Source: Prorocentrum cordatum
Lineage: Eukaryota; Sar; Dinophyceae; Prorocentrales; Prorocentraceae
Assembly: GCA_963575745.1 (NCBI GenBank)
Contig: CAUYUJ010017891.1
Coordinates: forward strand, 116,382 to 180,381
Reading direction: 5' to 3'
DNA: 64,000 nucleotides
Numbering within the stretch: position 1 is the stretch's first letter; each line of letters opens with the position of its first letter. Below, one piece after another: positions 33,981 through 44,309 of this stretch. The notes below the pieces were generated by a model. That model was not told the origin of the DNA. It was given only the letters and a program-made list of their open reading frames with translations, and made no database searches. The position numbers and the translations under genes were made by a program.

Positions 33981-35204
33981 GAGCTTTCGTCGTCTCCGAT
34001 ACTGCTGCAGACAAAGCCGAAACTGAAGTCGACTGGGAACCCTTGCCAAGCCGTTCTCCTTCGCCAGAATGGCAACCCATGCCAAGCCGCTCGCCTTCGC
34101 CGCAGCGCAACGAGCTTGACGATGAAGTTCATCAGCGCGCGCAGGAAGTGCATCGTGAGATGAGGGAGTTCTGGGAGCAGATGTACGAGGAGAGCTACGA
34201 TCCCAAACTTCTCCATCATCTCAGCCGCCTGCTTTTCATGAATGGCAGACGCTGGTGCTCCTCAGCCTGGCGATGACTGCGACGCAGCCTATGCGTCGCA
34301 GGAAGAGACTGCTCGGGCCATTCAGGCTGTTCTGCGGATCCGCCACGACTTCCTCCGAAGCAAGAACATCACGAACATGCGCCATGTCCTTGCTGAGGAG
34401 GAGCGCGGGGAACTTGTCAAACGTGCTCGAGAAGAGTACGACAGTTCTGCCTTCCAGGTTCAGCTGCAGCACCGAGATGCCGAGAAAGGGAAAGCGAAGG
34501 GAAAAAACGTCAGCACAGCAGGAACGCGGTGCTGATCAGCCTGCGAGCAAAGGCAAGGGAAAAGGCAAGGGCAAGGAACAAGGCATTGGCAGCCTCCGTA
34601 AGTTCATCAGAGAGCAAAAGCGCAAGCGATGGCGTCGGCATCTGCAACGCGTTTCCGGGACGAAGCAGATCTGGGAGGTCCTCGCCTTTTCCGGCCGCTT
34701 CGACGTTGACATGCTCAAGCGAGCCTTGCACGTCGAGCCCAGTGATGCACCCGCAGAGCTCGCCGATCGCAACCAGGTCTCTCAGGAAGAGCGCCGCCGC
34801 CTCCATCGTGACAAGGCGGAGGCCCTTGCGCGCTACAACGAAGGTGGGCGGCTCTATCGCCATCGGCAAGAGGTGCAGCGTCGCGGTGCTAGTCAGCCTG
34901 CAGACGATGCCACTTTCACTCGCAGGCAATGGGATGCACTGCGGAAGTGGGAGAGCGGCGAGTTGCTCAAGAACCGCAATGCGGCGATTGTGGCGCTGGG
35001 ACATGGTCGTCTGCGCACGAAAGAGGGTGATTACCTTGACATCGGCGGCAGCGCCGGAGGTGGATCCCGGCGCATCATCGATTCTTGGCAGCCTCCAGAT
35101 TGGCGCGATTTCCTGGAAGACGAGCACGAGAGGCGATGGATCCAGGCCTGCTTGCCCGCGGTGTTTCTGAGCCTGCGGTGTTGGAATGCTACTTGCAACA
35201 GTGA
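33968..35204 (+). pseudogene. Continuation of the EEP gene in shifting frames
   Basis: Open segments follow one another: 33968-34250 (SDTAADKAETEVDWEPLPSR, then LDDEVHQRAQEVHREMREF), 34242-34530 (GAPQPGDDCDAAYASQEETA), 34531-35165 (GADQPASKGKGKGKGK, IREQKRKRWRRHLQRVSG), and finally GVSEPAVLECYLQQ with TGA at 35202-35204. Each change of frame lies at a copy of the 17-bp motif. The sequence is basic and helix-rich and I do not recognise it. It may be one protein with the EEP domain or a separate gene. Confidence 0.35.
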
Positions 35205-36080
35205 TTCCCTGCACGGCCGCGCACAGCTTCTCTGCTGAGGAAGACGAGGAAGGGGAGGAAGCGAGGGGAGAGGGCGCGCAGGAGGAAGAGGAGGAGGACG
35301 GGCAAGAGGAGGGCGGAGGCCGACGAGGATGAGGTGGAAGAGGAGGGGGGGCTCTGTCTGCCAGTCTCTGTGGTGCTTCTAAGCCTGCAGGCTTGCCTCG
35401 CTTTCCTCTTTTGTTCGTCGCCAGACTGGCGCGATCTAGTTCCAAAAGTGCCGCGCTGCACGGCCGCCTTCAGCCTCTGTGCTGACAGGGCGAGGAGGAG
35501 GAGGAAGACAAGGGAGATGACGAGCAGGAGGAGGAGGAGGAGGGGCGAGAGGAGGGCGGAGGCGAAGGAGGATGAGGTGGAAGAGGAGGGGGGACTCTGT
35601 CTGCCAGTCTGTGCGGTGCTTCTAAGCCTGCAGGTTTGCTTCGTTTTCCGCTTCTGTTCGCCGCCGGACCGGCGTGATCTAGTTCCAAAAGTGATGCGCT
35701 GCGCGACCGCGTTCAGCTTCTCTGCTGAAGAGGACGAGGAGGGGGCGGAAGAGAAGGGGGAGGACGAGCAGGAGGAGAAGGAGGAAAAGGAAGAGGAGGG
35801 CGGAGGTGGAGGAGGATGAGGTGGGAGAGGAGGGGGGCTCTGTCTCTGAGTCTCTGTGGTGCTTTTAAGCCGGCAGGGTTGCCGCGCTTGTTCGCTTGTG
35901 ATCGCCGCCAGACTGGCGCGATCTTCGAGAAGACGAACAGGAGGGGTGGTGGATCCAACTCTCCATGCCCGCTGCGCTTGTCAGCCTGCAGTATTGGAAG
36001 ACTATTTCCAAAGGTAATGATCTGCTCGGCCGCGTTGGCACGGTGCCTGCGAGTGTCTGCGATGCTTCTTAGCTTGCAGC
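35095..36080 (+). repeat. Tandem duplication of a terminal-exon unit
   Basis: Three to five copies of a roughly 210-250 bp unit. Each has a GAGGAGG purine tract, the motif (35162, 35371, 35617, 35858, and weaker at about 35970 and 36060), and most have a PDWRD-like stretch (35098, about 35415, 35911). The first and last preserve the ending PAVLECYLQQ / PAVLEDYFQR. Confidence 0.65.
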
Positions 36081-36194
36081 TTTTGCCCGTTTTCTCGCTC
36101 CGCACGCTGCGCTCATTTGTGCTCCTCGTGCGTGTCCGAAAAAAACACGCCGAAAGAACGCAGCCATCAAACGCACTATTCATTGATACATAAG

Positions 36195-36400
36195 CTCTAC
36201 TTTAAACAATCATGGTCATCATCACATCATCCACTTCGAACGCTTCCGTGAGCACGCAGTGAACGTAGACACCAGAGTCCCATTTGAAACTGCATTCGTT
36301 GATACCGAGTGCTTGCTTAAACTCACATCCGTCGATTGCAGACTTTTGATGCAAAAGTCTACAATGAGAGTCCGAGTTGAATATTAATGAAATCGCCATC
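36195..36400 (+). repeat. Weak copy of the intergenic module
   Basis: GGTCATCATCACATCATC (about 36211-36228) and diverged TTGATACCGAGTG / ACATCCGTCGATTGC units. It marks the 3' end of the motif-1 block. Confidence 0.4.
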
Positions 36401-36935
36401 TGAATCTAAACGATGGTGCACACATATATGCTTTTACACGTCGTTGTTAGGTTGCTTTGCTGGGATAATAGTTCTAGAAGTCATTTTCTTTTTGGGGTCC
36501 TGTTTTTCTCGTGGATCGGGCAAACATCACGCATTCGAGTATGTATAAATAGATGCACATATTATCATACGCACCTCCCCGAGGGAGTAGAGCTCAGAGG
36601 CGATTAATGCGCACGCGTCCGCGATTTGTCTGGGCGTTTCGCTCGGGACATCCTCGAAATCTTGAAAATCGGTGGCACCCCTCACGCATATCGCGACCTC
36701 AGGGTCCAAAACCACATGGGAATTCTTTACGCTTCGCGTATCCCCACCAACCCATCTCACAACAGCAACTCATGCGAAGCATGGCGACAGTCGTGTTTTT
36801 CAGGCGTGTGTCCGTTTGGCCCCGCATATCTCCCCTGTTCCTCCTTCCTCCCGCCTCCTTGCACATCCTCCTTGTGGGGGGAGCGGAAGGAGGACGAGGC
36901 GGAGGAGGAGGGAAAGAAAGCGCTCCTCGTGATTT
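36400..36935. other. Spacer without a supported gene
   Basis: Mixed composition. Short ORFs overlap in several frames, but none looks coding. Confidence 0.4.
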
Positions 36936-37330
36936 GAGTCGTTTGGGGTTTCTCGTCCTGGTGTGAGTCGTTCGGGCCCTTCTTCCTGGTGTGAGTCGTT
37001 CGGGCTCTTCGTGGTGTGAGTCGTTCGGGCTCTTCGTCCTGGTGTGAGTCGTTCGGGCTTCTCGTGGTGTGAGTTGTTCGGGCCCCTCATCCTGGTGTGA
37101 GTCGTTCGGGCCCCTCCTCCTGGTGTGACTCGTTCGGGCTCCTCGTGGTGTGAGTCGTTCGGGGCCCGCGTCGTGGTGTGAGTCGTTCGGGCTCCTCGTG
37201 GTGTGAGTCGTTCGGGCGCCTCGTCCTGGTGTGAGTCGTTCGGGCCCCTCCTTGTGGTGTGAGTCGTTCGGGCTCTTCGTGGTGTGAGTCGTTCGGGCCC
37301 GTCGTCCTGGTGTGAGTCGTTCGGGCTCCT
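36936..37330 (+). repeat. GGTGTGAGTCGTTCGGGC minisatellite
   Basis: About fourteen units of 23-31 bp ending in CTCGTCCT or CTCGT. Minus-strand reading gives a Glu-Arg-Leu-Thr-Pro repeat peptide, rejected as a gene. Confidence 0.9.
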
Positions 37331-37510
37331 CGTGGGGCCTCTTGGGGGCCTCTTGGAGCCTCTTGGGGCCTCTTGGGGGCCTCTTGGGGGCCTCGTGGGG
37401 GCCTCTTGGGGGCCTCCTGGGGCCTCTGGGGGCCTCTTGGGGGCCTCTTGGGGGCCTCTTGGGGGCCTCTTGGGGCCTCTTGGGGGCCTCTTGGGGGCCT
37501 CTTGGAGGCG
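37330..37510 (+). repeat. TCTTGGGGGCC minisatellite
   Basis: About fourteen units of GGGGCCTCTTGGGG, 12-15 bp long. It is the densest example of a repeat seen again at 55990-56046, 57490-57660 and 58180-58790, and in reverse complement at 61780-61915. Confidence 0.9.
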
Positions 37511-37691
37511 TCTCGGTTTCTGAACGTTCCCGTCGTTTTTGTGTTGTCTTGAGACCGATCGTTTTGAAAGGCTTCGCTGAACATCGTTGCCCACAGCCGC
37601 GGTGGTTTGCCCAAGACCATCCTTTGATCTCCCTCCTTCAACCTCGGTGCCCCACCCTTTTTTTCGTTATCCCTCTATCTCTCTGTCTTTG

Positions 37692-38151
<460 letters not shown>

Positions 38152-38303
38152 GTCTCGGCTCGAGATTGCCCAGCACTCAGACCGCAGCCGCGACGCGAAG
38201 CGCCCCGCCTCGGAGTCAGACCCCCAGGCCTCGCGAGACCGGAGGGGCCCCAGCAGGGCCCTACTGATTCGCGTCACCTCTCCCCACCAGAGCGCCCGCA
38301 GCA

Positions 38304-40874
38304 ATGGCCCCCAGTAAGCCGGAGCGCCGTCGCTCTTCCAAGCAGCCCCCGAGCTCACGTCCTGCTGCTGAAGGGTCTCTCCTCCAACGCAAGCAGGACT
38401 GCATCGCAGCTTTCAAGCAAGCGGGGTCTGACCGCCCCACGGCCGCATACAACGGGCTTGCCGAGCTGAACGCGGACGAGCTCCAGGCAACGTACGACAT
38501 GCACAAGACCAACACGAAGAAGCTCGGCAGTGCCTTGATCCGCATGTGCGCCGCCAACCAGATCAGCTACACGCTTGATCACCACCAGCGCAGCAAGCCT
38601 AAGCGCATTGGCGGTGACACATCACACCCACCAGCTGGGTCCGCACGTCTTCAGGCTGCGGACGCCCAATTCATCGCCTTGGACCCGGCCTTTTGGAAGG
38701 TCCCTGTCCTCGCCGAACCCACATCTCCTGACGACGGCAAGACGTACAAGCCCAGTATCAGCCTCCACGACTACGAGAGCGGTGAACGTCTGCTGCAACA
38801 CCACCTCGAGCAGGGTAAGCGTACCACGGGTCAGCTCGCGATTGCTGTCATGGGCCCAAAAAATGACAACTACGTCGGTACCGAGCTCGCCGTCCCCGTG
38901 CTGAAGCGTCATCCCAAGGCGCCCAAAGTGGTCCACACGCACGTCCCCGTGACCGTGTACCAGCTGGGCACCAAGGAAGTCGCCTGCACGGAAAAAGTAG
39001 CTGTCGCCACCATCGACCCTGCCGACCACGTATGCTGGATTCGGGCGACCATGCATGAAACCGAGGCCATTGCCGCAGTCCCCTCCATGCATCAGGCCTT
39101 TGAGGACCAGTTCTCGGGAGGTGCCCCCGTAAACGGTGGTCCACGCGCCAAGGGTCCTTTCCGAGGAGACTCCGCTCCACAGGACAAGGCGCGCCAAAAC
39201 CAAAAGCACAGGGAGTCCAAGAAAGACGCTCGCCGCCAGGAGCTCGATAGTCAGCTCCAGGACACCTTCAAGGCCCTCTTCCACGGCAACTTTAAAGCCG
39301 TCACCATCCTCGAACCCTGCAAAAGCCTAGGCAGGTTTGGATCGGGCGTCGGAAAGAGGTCCCTGGCTGCCACCTTCGGCGTCAGTCTTCAAGCGGTCGA
39401 CAAGGTCTTGGCGGGATCAGGGCAACTCGGCGCCACCTACGACCTCAGCAACGTAGGTGCAGACGAGCCCACTGCAGACAAGTATCAGACCGTGTGGTTC
39501 CCTGAGGACCAGCCCATCACGATGGCAGATGCGTTCCAGAAGTCGGTGGATTTCAAGGCCCTGGGAGTCGTCAGGCACGGCAAGTCAGGCTTATTGGGGA
39601 TCCGTGTTTCACGAGGGTCAGACGCCGCCAAGGCTGCTGCCGTCAGCATCCGCGGCTGCGAGGCCACCCTCGCCAAGACGCGCTACCGCATCACTGGCAT
39701 TGCGGCACGCCACGCCACGCTGACCCAGCTCGCCAAGACTCTCACGGGCCCGTCCGTTAAATGGGACTGTGAGGTCTACCACACCGCCTGGGACCCAGCC
39801 ACCGCGGCTCAGTTTGCCTTAGTGCGCGCCCACCGTCCCCCACTCACATATACGGTACAGGTCGCAGGGTGCCCCATCCCGTGGAGCATCACCGAGGCCC
39901 CGCTGGCTGAGGTGGTGCCGAAGCGGGACAACGTTACCATCGTCACGCCTACCACCATCACAGAGCCTGTGACGCCGCCAGCCCGTGGTGGCGGCTTCAG
40001 CCCCGCCACCGGCACACTCCTCACCAAAGCGGCCCAGAGCCCCTACCTCCACGACCTCATGACTGCCACGCCCAAAGGCAAGGGCGTCGCACCGCTCCTG
40101 ATCCCCAAGGAGGAGCCTTTAGCCAAGCGCCACCGATCCTCCAGCGGGAAACGCGACGCCACGCCGCACGCAAGATCACACGGCGCCCCAGGCCGCAGCT
40201 CCTCTGCACCCCCGCACGGCACGGACGGAGCCGCTGAGCAGACGGCCGTCCAAGGATCAGGTGGTCATGACCCGCGGCTTGGCACGGTGGCGGCTGAAGG
40301 TGGGGGCCACACCGAAGGGGACGCTGCCACAGCCGCCGAAGTACCAGGCGACGCTGACGACGTCGAGATCCTCTCATCAGGTGATGAATACAGCGTGGCT
40401 TCCCACGAACTCAACACCTTCGGCGAACGCTTCGCATCGGCCTCTAAACAGCCAGATGCCGCCACGACCCGCATCCAACACATGGAACAACAGCACGAGC
40501 TGCTAGCCAACACGGTGGATAACATGCAGGTTCAGCTTGCGGGCGTTCTCTCCTCCCAGGCCACACTCACGGAGCACGTCTCAGGTTTGGAACGGGGGCT
40601 TGCCACCGTCGTCACCCAGCAACAGACGGCAACCGCCGACGCCGCTGCACTGCGTGGCGACATCCAGGCCCTCCTCGGGCACCTCACGGGGGGCACCATC
40701 CACCTGCCACAAGTGGCCACTCTGGAAACTAAGAAGGAGGAAGCTGCATCAGTTGCCGATCCCGTGGCTGTCTGCGGGTGGATCGACCAGCCAGGCCAGG
40801 TCACCCCAGGGACGGGGCCCCCAGGGGCTGACAAAGGCAAAGACAAGGGTCGGGCCACCCAGGAACCCTATTGA
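38304..40874 (+). CDS. LINE ORF1, gag-like protein
   Basis: An unbroken 856-codon ORF from ATG 38304 (MAPSKPERRRSSKQPPSSRP) to TGA 40872-40874. The N-terminal third is basic, with residues about 300-325 (KARQNQKHRESKKDARRQEL) strongly so. The middle (about 330-550) looks globular, with two similar strand-helix patterns (FGVSLQAVDKVLAGSG and LLGIRVSRGSDAAKAAAVS). The linker after 560 carries RGGGFSPATG, the first copy of the second short motif (39990-40006). Residues about 725-800 (MEQQHELLANTVDNMQVQLA) form a likely coiled coil, as in many LINE ORF1 proteins. It probably binds the element's RNA; that role is inferred from position and composition, as no RRM or CCHC is evident. Confidence 0.6.
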   Translation: MAPSKPERRRSSKQPPSSRPAAEGSLLQRKQDCIAAFKQAGSDRPTAAYNGLAELNADELQATYDMHKTNTKKLGSALIRMCAANQISYTLDHHQRSKPKRIGGDTSHPPAGSARLQAADAQFIALDPAFWKVPVLAEPTSPDDGKTYKPSISLHDYESGERLLQHHLEQGKRTTGQLAIAVMGPKNDNYVGTELAVPVLKRHPKAPKVVHTHVPVTVYQLGTKEVACTEKVAVATIDPADHVCWIRATMHETEAIAAVPSMHQAFEDQFSGGAPVNGGPRAKGPFRGDSAPQDKARQNQKHRESKKDARRQELDSQLQDTFKALFHGNFKAVTILEPCKSLGRFGSGVGKRSLAATFGVSLQAVDKVLAGSGQLGATYDLSNVGADEPTADKYQTVWFPEDQPITMADAFQKSVDFKALGVVRHGKSGLLGIRVSRGSDAAKAAAVSIRGCEATLAKTRYRITGIAARHATLTQLAKTLTGPSVKWDCEVYHTAWDPATAAQFALVRAHRPPLTYTVQVAGCPIPWSITEAPLAEVVPKRDNVTIVTPTTITEPVTPPARGGGFSPATGTLLTKAAQSPYLHDLMTATPKGKGVAPLLIPKEEPLAKRHRSSSGKRDATPHARSHGAPGRSSSAPPHGTDGAAEQTAVQGSGGHDPRLGTVAAEGGGHTEGDAATAAEVPGDADDVEILSSGDEYSVASHELNTFGERFASASKQPDAATTRIQHMEQQHELLANTVDNMQVQLAGVLSSQATLTEHVSGLERGLATVVTQQQTATADAAALRGDIQALLGHLTGGTIHLPQVATLETKKEEAASVADPVAVCGWIDQPGQVTPGTGPPGADKGKDKGRATQEPY

Positions 40875-41033
40875 AGGTGCCTCAGAGAGCCTGCCTCAGC
40901 CCTCCGAGGAAGCGCCTTCAGAGGCATCTCTTCCCTCTTCGCGTCGTATCTCTTTCTTGTCATCTCATGTCTGTTTTGGCAGCAGCACGCGCAAGCTATC
41001 TGGTGTAGGGACACCCGTCATCTTGCAGGGGGC

Positions 41034-42633
41034 GTGATTGTTGCAATGTACATGAGCATGCAGGGGTATTTGAGGATGCGTGCTGGCATGCAGCTTTTGG
41101 CTCATCGCTCGCGCCGCCCGCCAGGCCTCGCCATCATGTGGCGCCTTGCCTGCAGCCTGGCCCTCCCCTCGCTTGCTGGAGCACACCCGTCTTCAGGCGG
41201 TGCGCCCCAGCACGGAGGAGAGGTTTTCCTGCGACACGTTGAACGTGGGACTTTCTTCCACCTTAACGATGACAGCATCAACAAGTACGATCACTGCACC
41301 ATTTTGGACCCGATCGTGAACAGCACCGCCGCCGCGGGTCCGTGCGGCAAAGGATCGCTGGGCGCCATCGCAAGCGCATCCGCGCCCTCGTCAACTACGA
41401 CACATGTTTCGCAGTCCACCCCCAGCGTGGCCTCGACCGTTGTGCAGCAGATCCTTGACGGGGACGTTGATACAGGCCAGGCACGCAGTGGCGGCTTCAG
41501 CCCCGCTGTCGTGCCCCGCTATAGCCCCACGGGTTTCACTACCCCCCTGTGCTAGGGGCGAACCCGAGGAGGACCCCGCTTTCTGGCACCTGATGATGAT
41601 CCGCGCCCGGCTCATACCGTGCGCTGCGGCGTGGGCACCAGGTGAGGACCACCAGGACGTGTTCTGGGCATGGCTCGAGGACTGCGTCCCGTACATCCTG
41701 GCGACGCTTCATCTGCCACAGTACGATCACCTTTTCCAGGAGGACTCTGAGGAGACAACCGACGCCCTGCGCCAGCTCACCGCGTTCGACATGTGCGAGG
41801 ACATCTGGTATAGAGCGGGCCCCGACAGACAGCGCACAAACCGCAACCTCACTCGTATCCAGGGCAGCCGCGAGTATTCCACCCGCTACTTTGGCCTCCT
41901 TCTGGAATACCAGGGTGCTCGTGCCCAGCTTGTCGGCCCTGAGGCTTTCACGGCACCTCTGCCGCCATACCTCTCACGGGCCCACGCCTTACTACCAAGA
42001 GGCCTTCCTCCACCCGACCAAGACGCCCTGGCGTACCTCGCGGATGCGATCCTGCACCACCCGACAGACATGCAGCCGCTTGTCGAGGCGGAGCTCGCCG
42101 CGGCACCGATGGAACCGCTTAACCCACCACCGCCAGCTGGCCTCGCCCAGCACGCCACGGGTGATCAGGCCGCAGACGACCCCGTATCATGGCTGCTCCA
42201 GCACATCGCGGCCAGCGACATCAGCAACACACCCCTGGACTCGTTCCACGCGTCGGACGATATCAGCAACATATCCCTGGGCTCGGTCCATGTGGACGAT
42301 AGCCAGGACGACATGGAAACCCAGGATCGTGACGGCACGACACCACCAGGCGACACGGCCCAGCGTGACCGTGACAGCGAACCCCACTTAGGGCACACCC
42401 CGTCGCACAGCAGTCCGCCCAACAACTCGGCCCAGGCCGACCCCTGCGCACAGCTCAACGACGCTGAAGGCGCCACTGCCGCCGACGCGACAAGCCATGC
42501 CACTGCATCGCCAGCTCATGCCAGCCGCGCAGTGGCGGCTTCAGCCCCGCTGCAGCACTGGCTGGACCTGGACATCCCCAGACCGCAGGTGGCAGCACCA
42601 CGCCCCGCACCCTTGTCTGCCGTGTTAACGTGA
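41034..42633 (+). pseudogene. LINE accessory ORF, N-terminal part
   Basis: Open in one frame from 41034 to about 41540 (hydrophobic start, then GGEVFLRHVERGTFFHLNDD), then in the next frame to 42633. The second part reads DPAFWHLMMIRARLIPCAAA, DVFWAWLEDCVPYILATLHL and an acidic, Asp/Ser-rich tail. The switch lies at or just after the second short motif at 41490 (RSGGFSPAVVPR). No known domain recognised. Confidence 0.4.
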
Positions 42634-44309
42634 CTGACTCCAATCCCAGCGTCATTGACCACTGGCAGGCCGACATCGACAACGACCCCATCGACGACGA
42701 GTACCCAGATGCCAGCGGTTCCCACGAGGCCCAGCACAGCGCAGCGGCATCACGACACTGTGGCTGCCTCATTTGCCTCTTTGTGGCCACGTACGCCATC
42801 GTGATAGCAATGCCGTACAAGGACCAGATCGATGGGCACTTGCCGACACCGAGCCGAGACCCCAGCTACCGACAACGACGACGACGTGAAGCGGCGGCAC
42901 CAGGCCCATCTGTGCCCACTACATCCCGACGCACAACGGCATACAACGTCACGTCCGCATTGTGGGCTACTCTCAAGTGGACCAGCGTCAAACTCAGAGA
43001 TATCGTCTCGGGCGGAGCCAGCGCAGTCGGGGTCGGCCTCGGGGGTGTCCTGAAATGGGCCAGCGGCAAACTCGGGGCTATTGCCACTGGCGGAGTTGTG
43101 TGCGGTCTTCTACTCGTCGGCGCCAAACTCCTCGCTCAAGGAGCCGTCGGACACGTAGGAGCCCGCATCTGTGCGCGGGCCCTGGACTCATCCACGGCCC
43201 AGTGGTGCCTCCGCTGTTGCCAACCGAGCAGGAGGCCGCGTGATGAGGCCACATACACAATGCCGCGCACGCTTGCCGACGAACACGAGGACCAGCACGT
43301 GCACTCACTCCGACATCCGCTGCTACAGGAACACTACGCCGCAGCAGTTGCCGCCGCAGTCGCCGATGTCACCACCGCCACCACCGCCGCCATCGTCGAA
43401 GTCACTGCCGCCGTATCGCGAGCCTCGTCTGTCACACCACGATCGACCAGCCCGTCTCCGCGAGACGGCTCCAAGAGCGGCGCGGCCTACGGTAACCTAC
43501 CGACTAATGAAGATGCCACAGCACACGGCAGCGACACCGAGGCAAGGGAAACACGTGAGTGCACCCACGTTAGCCCGTGGTCCATCTTCCGACATGCTGA
43601 TGCTCGTGGTTCCTCTCCCGACACGGACACCCAACCACCACGACGGCGAGCACGCTATGCATCACCCGCCAGGCCCCAGGCGCCTTCAGGCCCTGGTATG
43701 CCCTACACAGCCCTCAAGCCACCGACGCGCAACTTACGCAACACTATCCAGCGCGACCCAGCGGTCCCCGTGCCGCCGACGAGCATCCTCAACGCCCTGT
43801 ACCAAAACGGCTTTGCGCTTGGTAACAGTGGCGTGTCTACAGAGGACATCAAAGACGCTCTGCGACTCCACGACCATCCTCGATTCACCCATGATCTAAC
43901 ACTCCAAGCGCTGGGGCCGTGGACTGACATCATGCAGAGGCCCCCGAACCGCCTCACTTGGGTGCTGGAAGACTCGGGCGGGAACTCAGGCGAGACAATT
44001 TTCCCCTACCTCACGTGGGACCTCCGCCAACCCACCACCGACGCGCCCACTGTCTTCTGGCATGGGACCCGCGGCGACCTTGCGGCCCGTCTCGCTGCCA
44101 GCGGAGGGCACCTCTTGCCAGGCCCCCGCCGTGAAGCGAAGGGTCGAACTGGCACCAACGTTGGCCGCACGTACGTGAGCGTGCACCCTTCGCTGGCCGC
44201 GTGGTACGCAATGCCGCCCCACCCGCCCTACAGTCTCGAAGACGACACCCTCGCGTGGGGACCCATCGCACCTCTGGATGTGCGAGGCCACCCAACCACC
44301 GCGCGGTGA
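42534..44309 (+). CDS. LINE accessory ORF with ADP-ribosyltransferase-like end
   Basis: The frame is open from the motif at 42534 (SGGFSPAAALAG) to 44309. CLICLFVATYAIVIAMPY (about 42767-42820) and GVVCGLLLVGAKLL (about 43093-43134) are hydrophobic and may be membrane segments. The last part (about 43990-44260) reads TVFWHGTRGDLAARLAASGG, then GRTGTNVGRTYVSVHPSLAA WYA in two steps. HGT followed by a GxTYVS strand resembles the His and Tyr/Ser motifs of the PARP/KptA-type ADP-ribosyltransferase fold. The frame then changes near 44290 and goes on as VKGEAHGARLIYPRVLS. I recall HGT-type domains in dinoflagellate retroelement proteins. The fold call is tentative. Confidence 0.4.
   Translation, partial: GGFSPAAALAGPGHPQTAGGSTTPRTLVCRVNVTDSNPSVIDHWQADIDNDPIDDEYPDASGSHEAQHSAAASRHCGCLICLFVATYAIVIAMPYKDQIDGHLPTPSRDPSYRQRRRREAAAPGPSVPTTSRRTTAYNVTSALWATLKWTSVKLRDIVSGGASAVGVGLGGVLKWASGKLGAIATGGVVCGLLLVGAKLLAQGAVGHVGARICARALDSSTAQWCLRCCQPSRRPRDEATYTMPRTLADEHEDQHVHSLRHPLLQEHYAAAVAAAVADVTTATTAAIVEVTAAVSRASSVTPRSTSPSPRDGSKSGAAYGNLPTNEDATAHGSDTEARETRECTHVSPWSIFRHADARGSSPDTDTQPPRRRARYASPARPQAPSGPGMPYTALKPPTRNLRNTIQRDPAVPVPPTSILNALYQNGFALGNSGVSTEDIKDALRLHDHPRFTHDLTLQALGPWTDIMQRPPNRLTWVLEDSGGNSGETIFPYLTWDLRQPTTDAPTVFWHGTRGDLAARLAASGGHLLPGPRREAKGRTGTNVGRTYVSVHPSLAAWYAMPPHPPYSLEDDTLAWGPIAPLDVRGHPTTAR

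Noticed and set aside
34255-34271. The 17-bp motif as an 11-base mini-intron (GTGCTTCTCAG)
   Set aside because: Removing 11 bases does not give the observed frame change at 34255, 34531 and 33960 alike, and so short an intron is not known to be spliced.
36800-37594. Minus-strand Arg/Pro/Glu-rich protein of 264 residues
   Set aside because: It is made entirely of the two minisatellites at 36936-37510 and has no non-repeat core.
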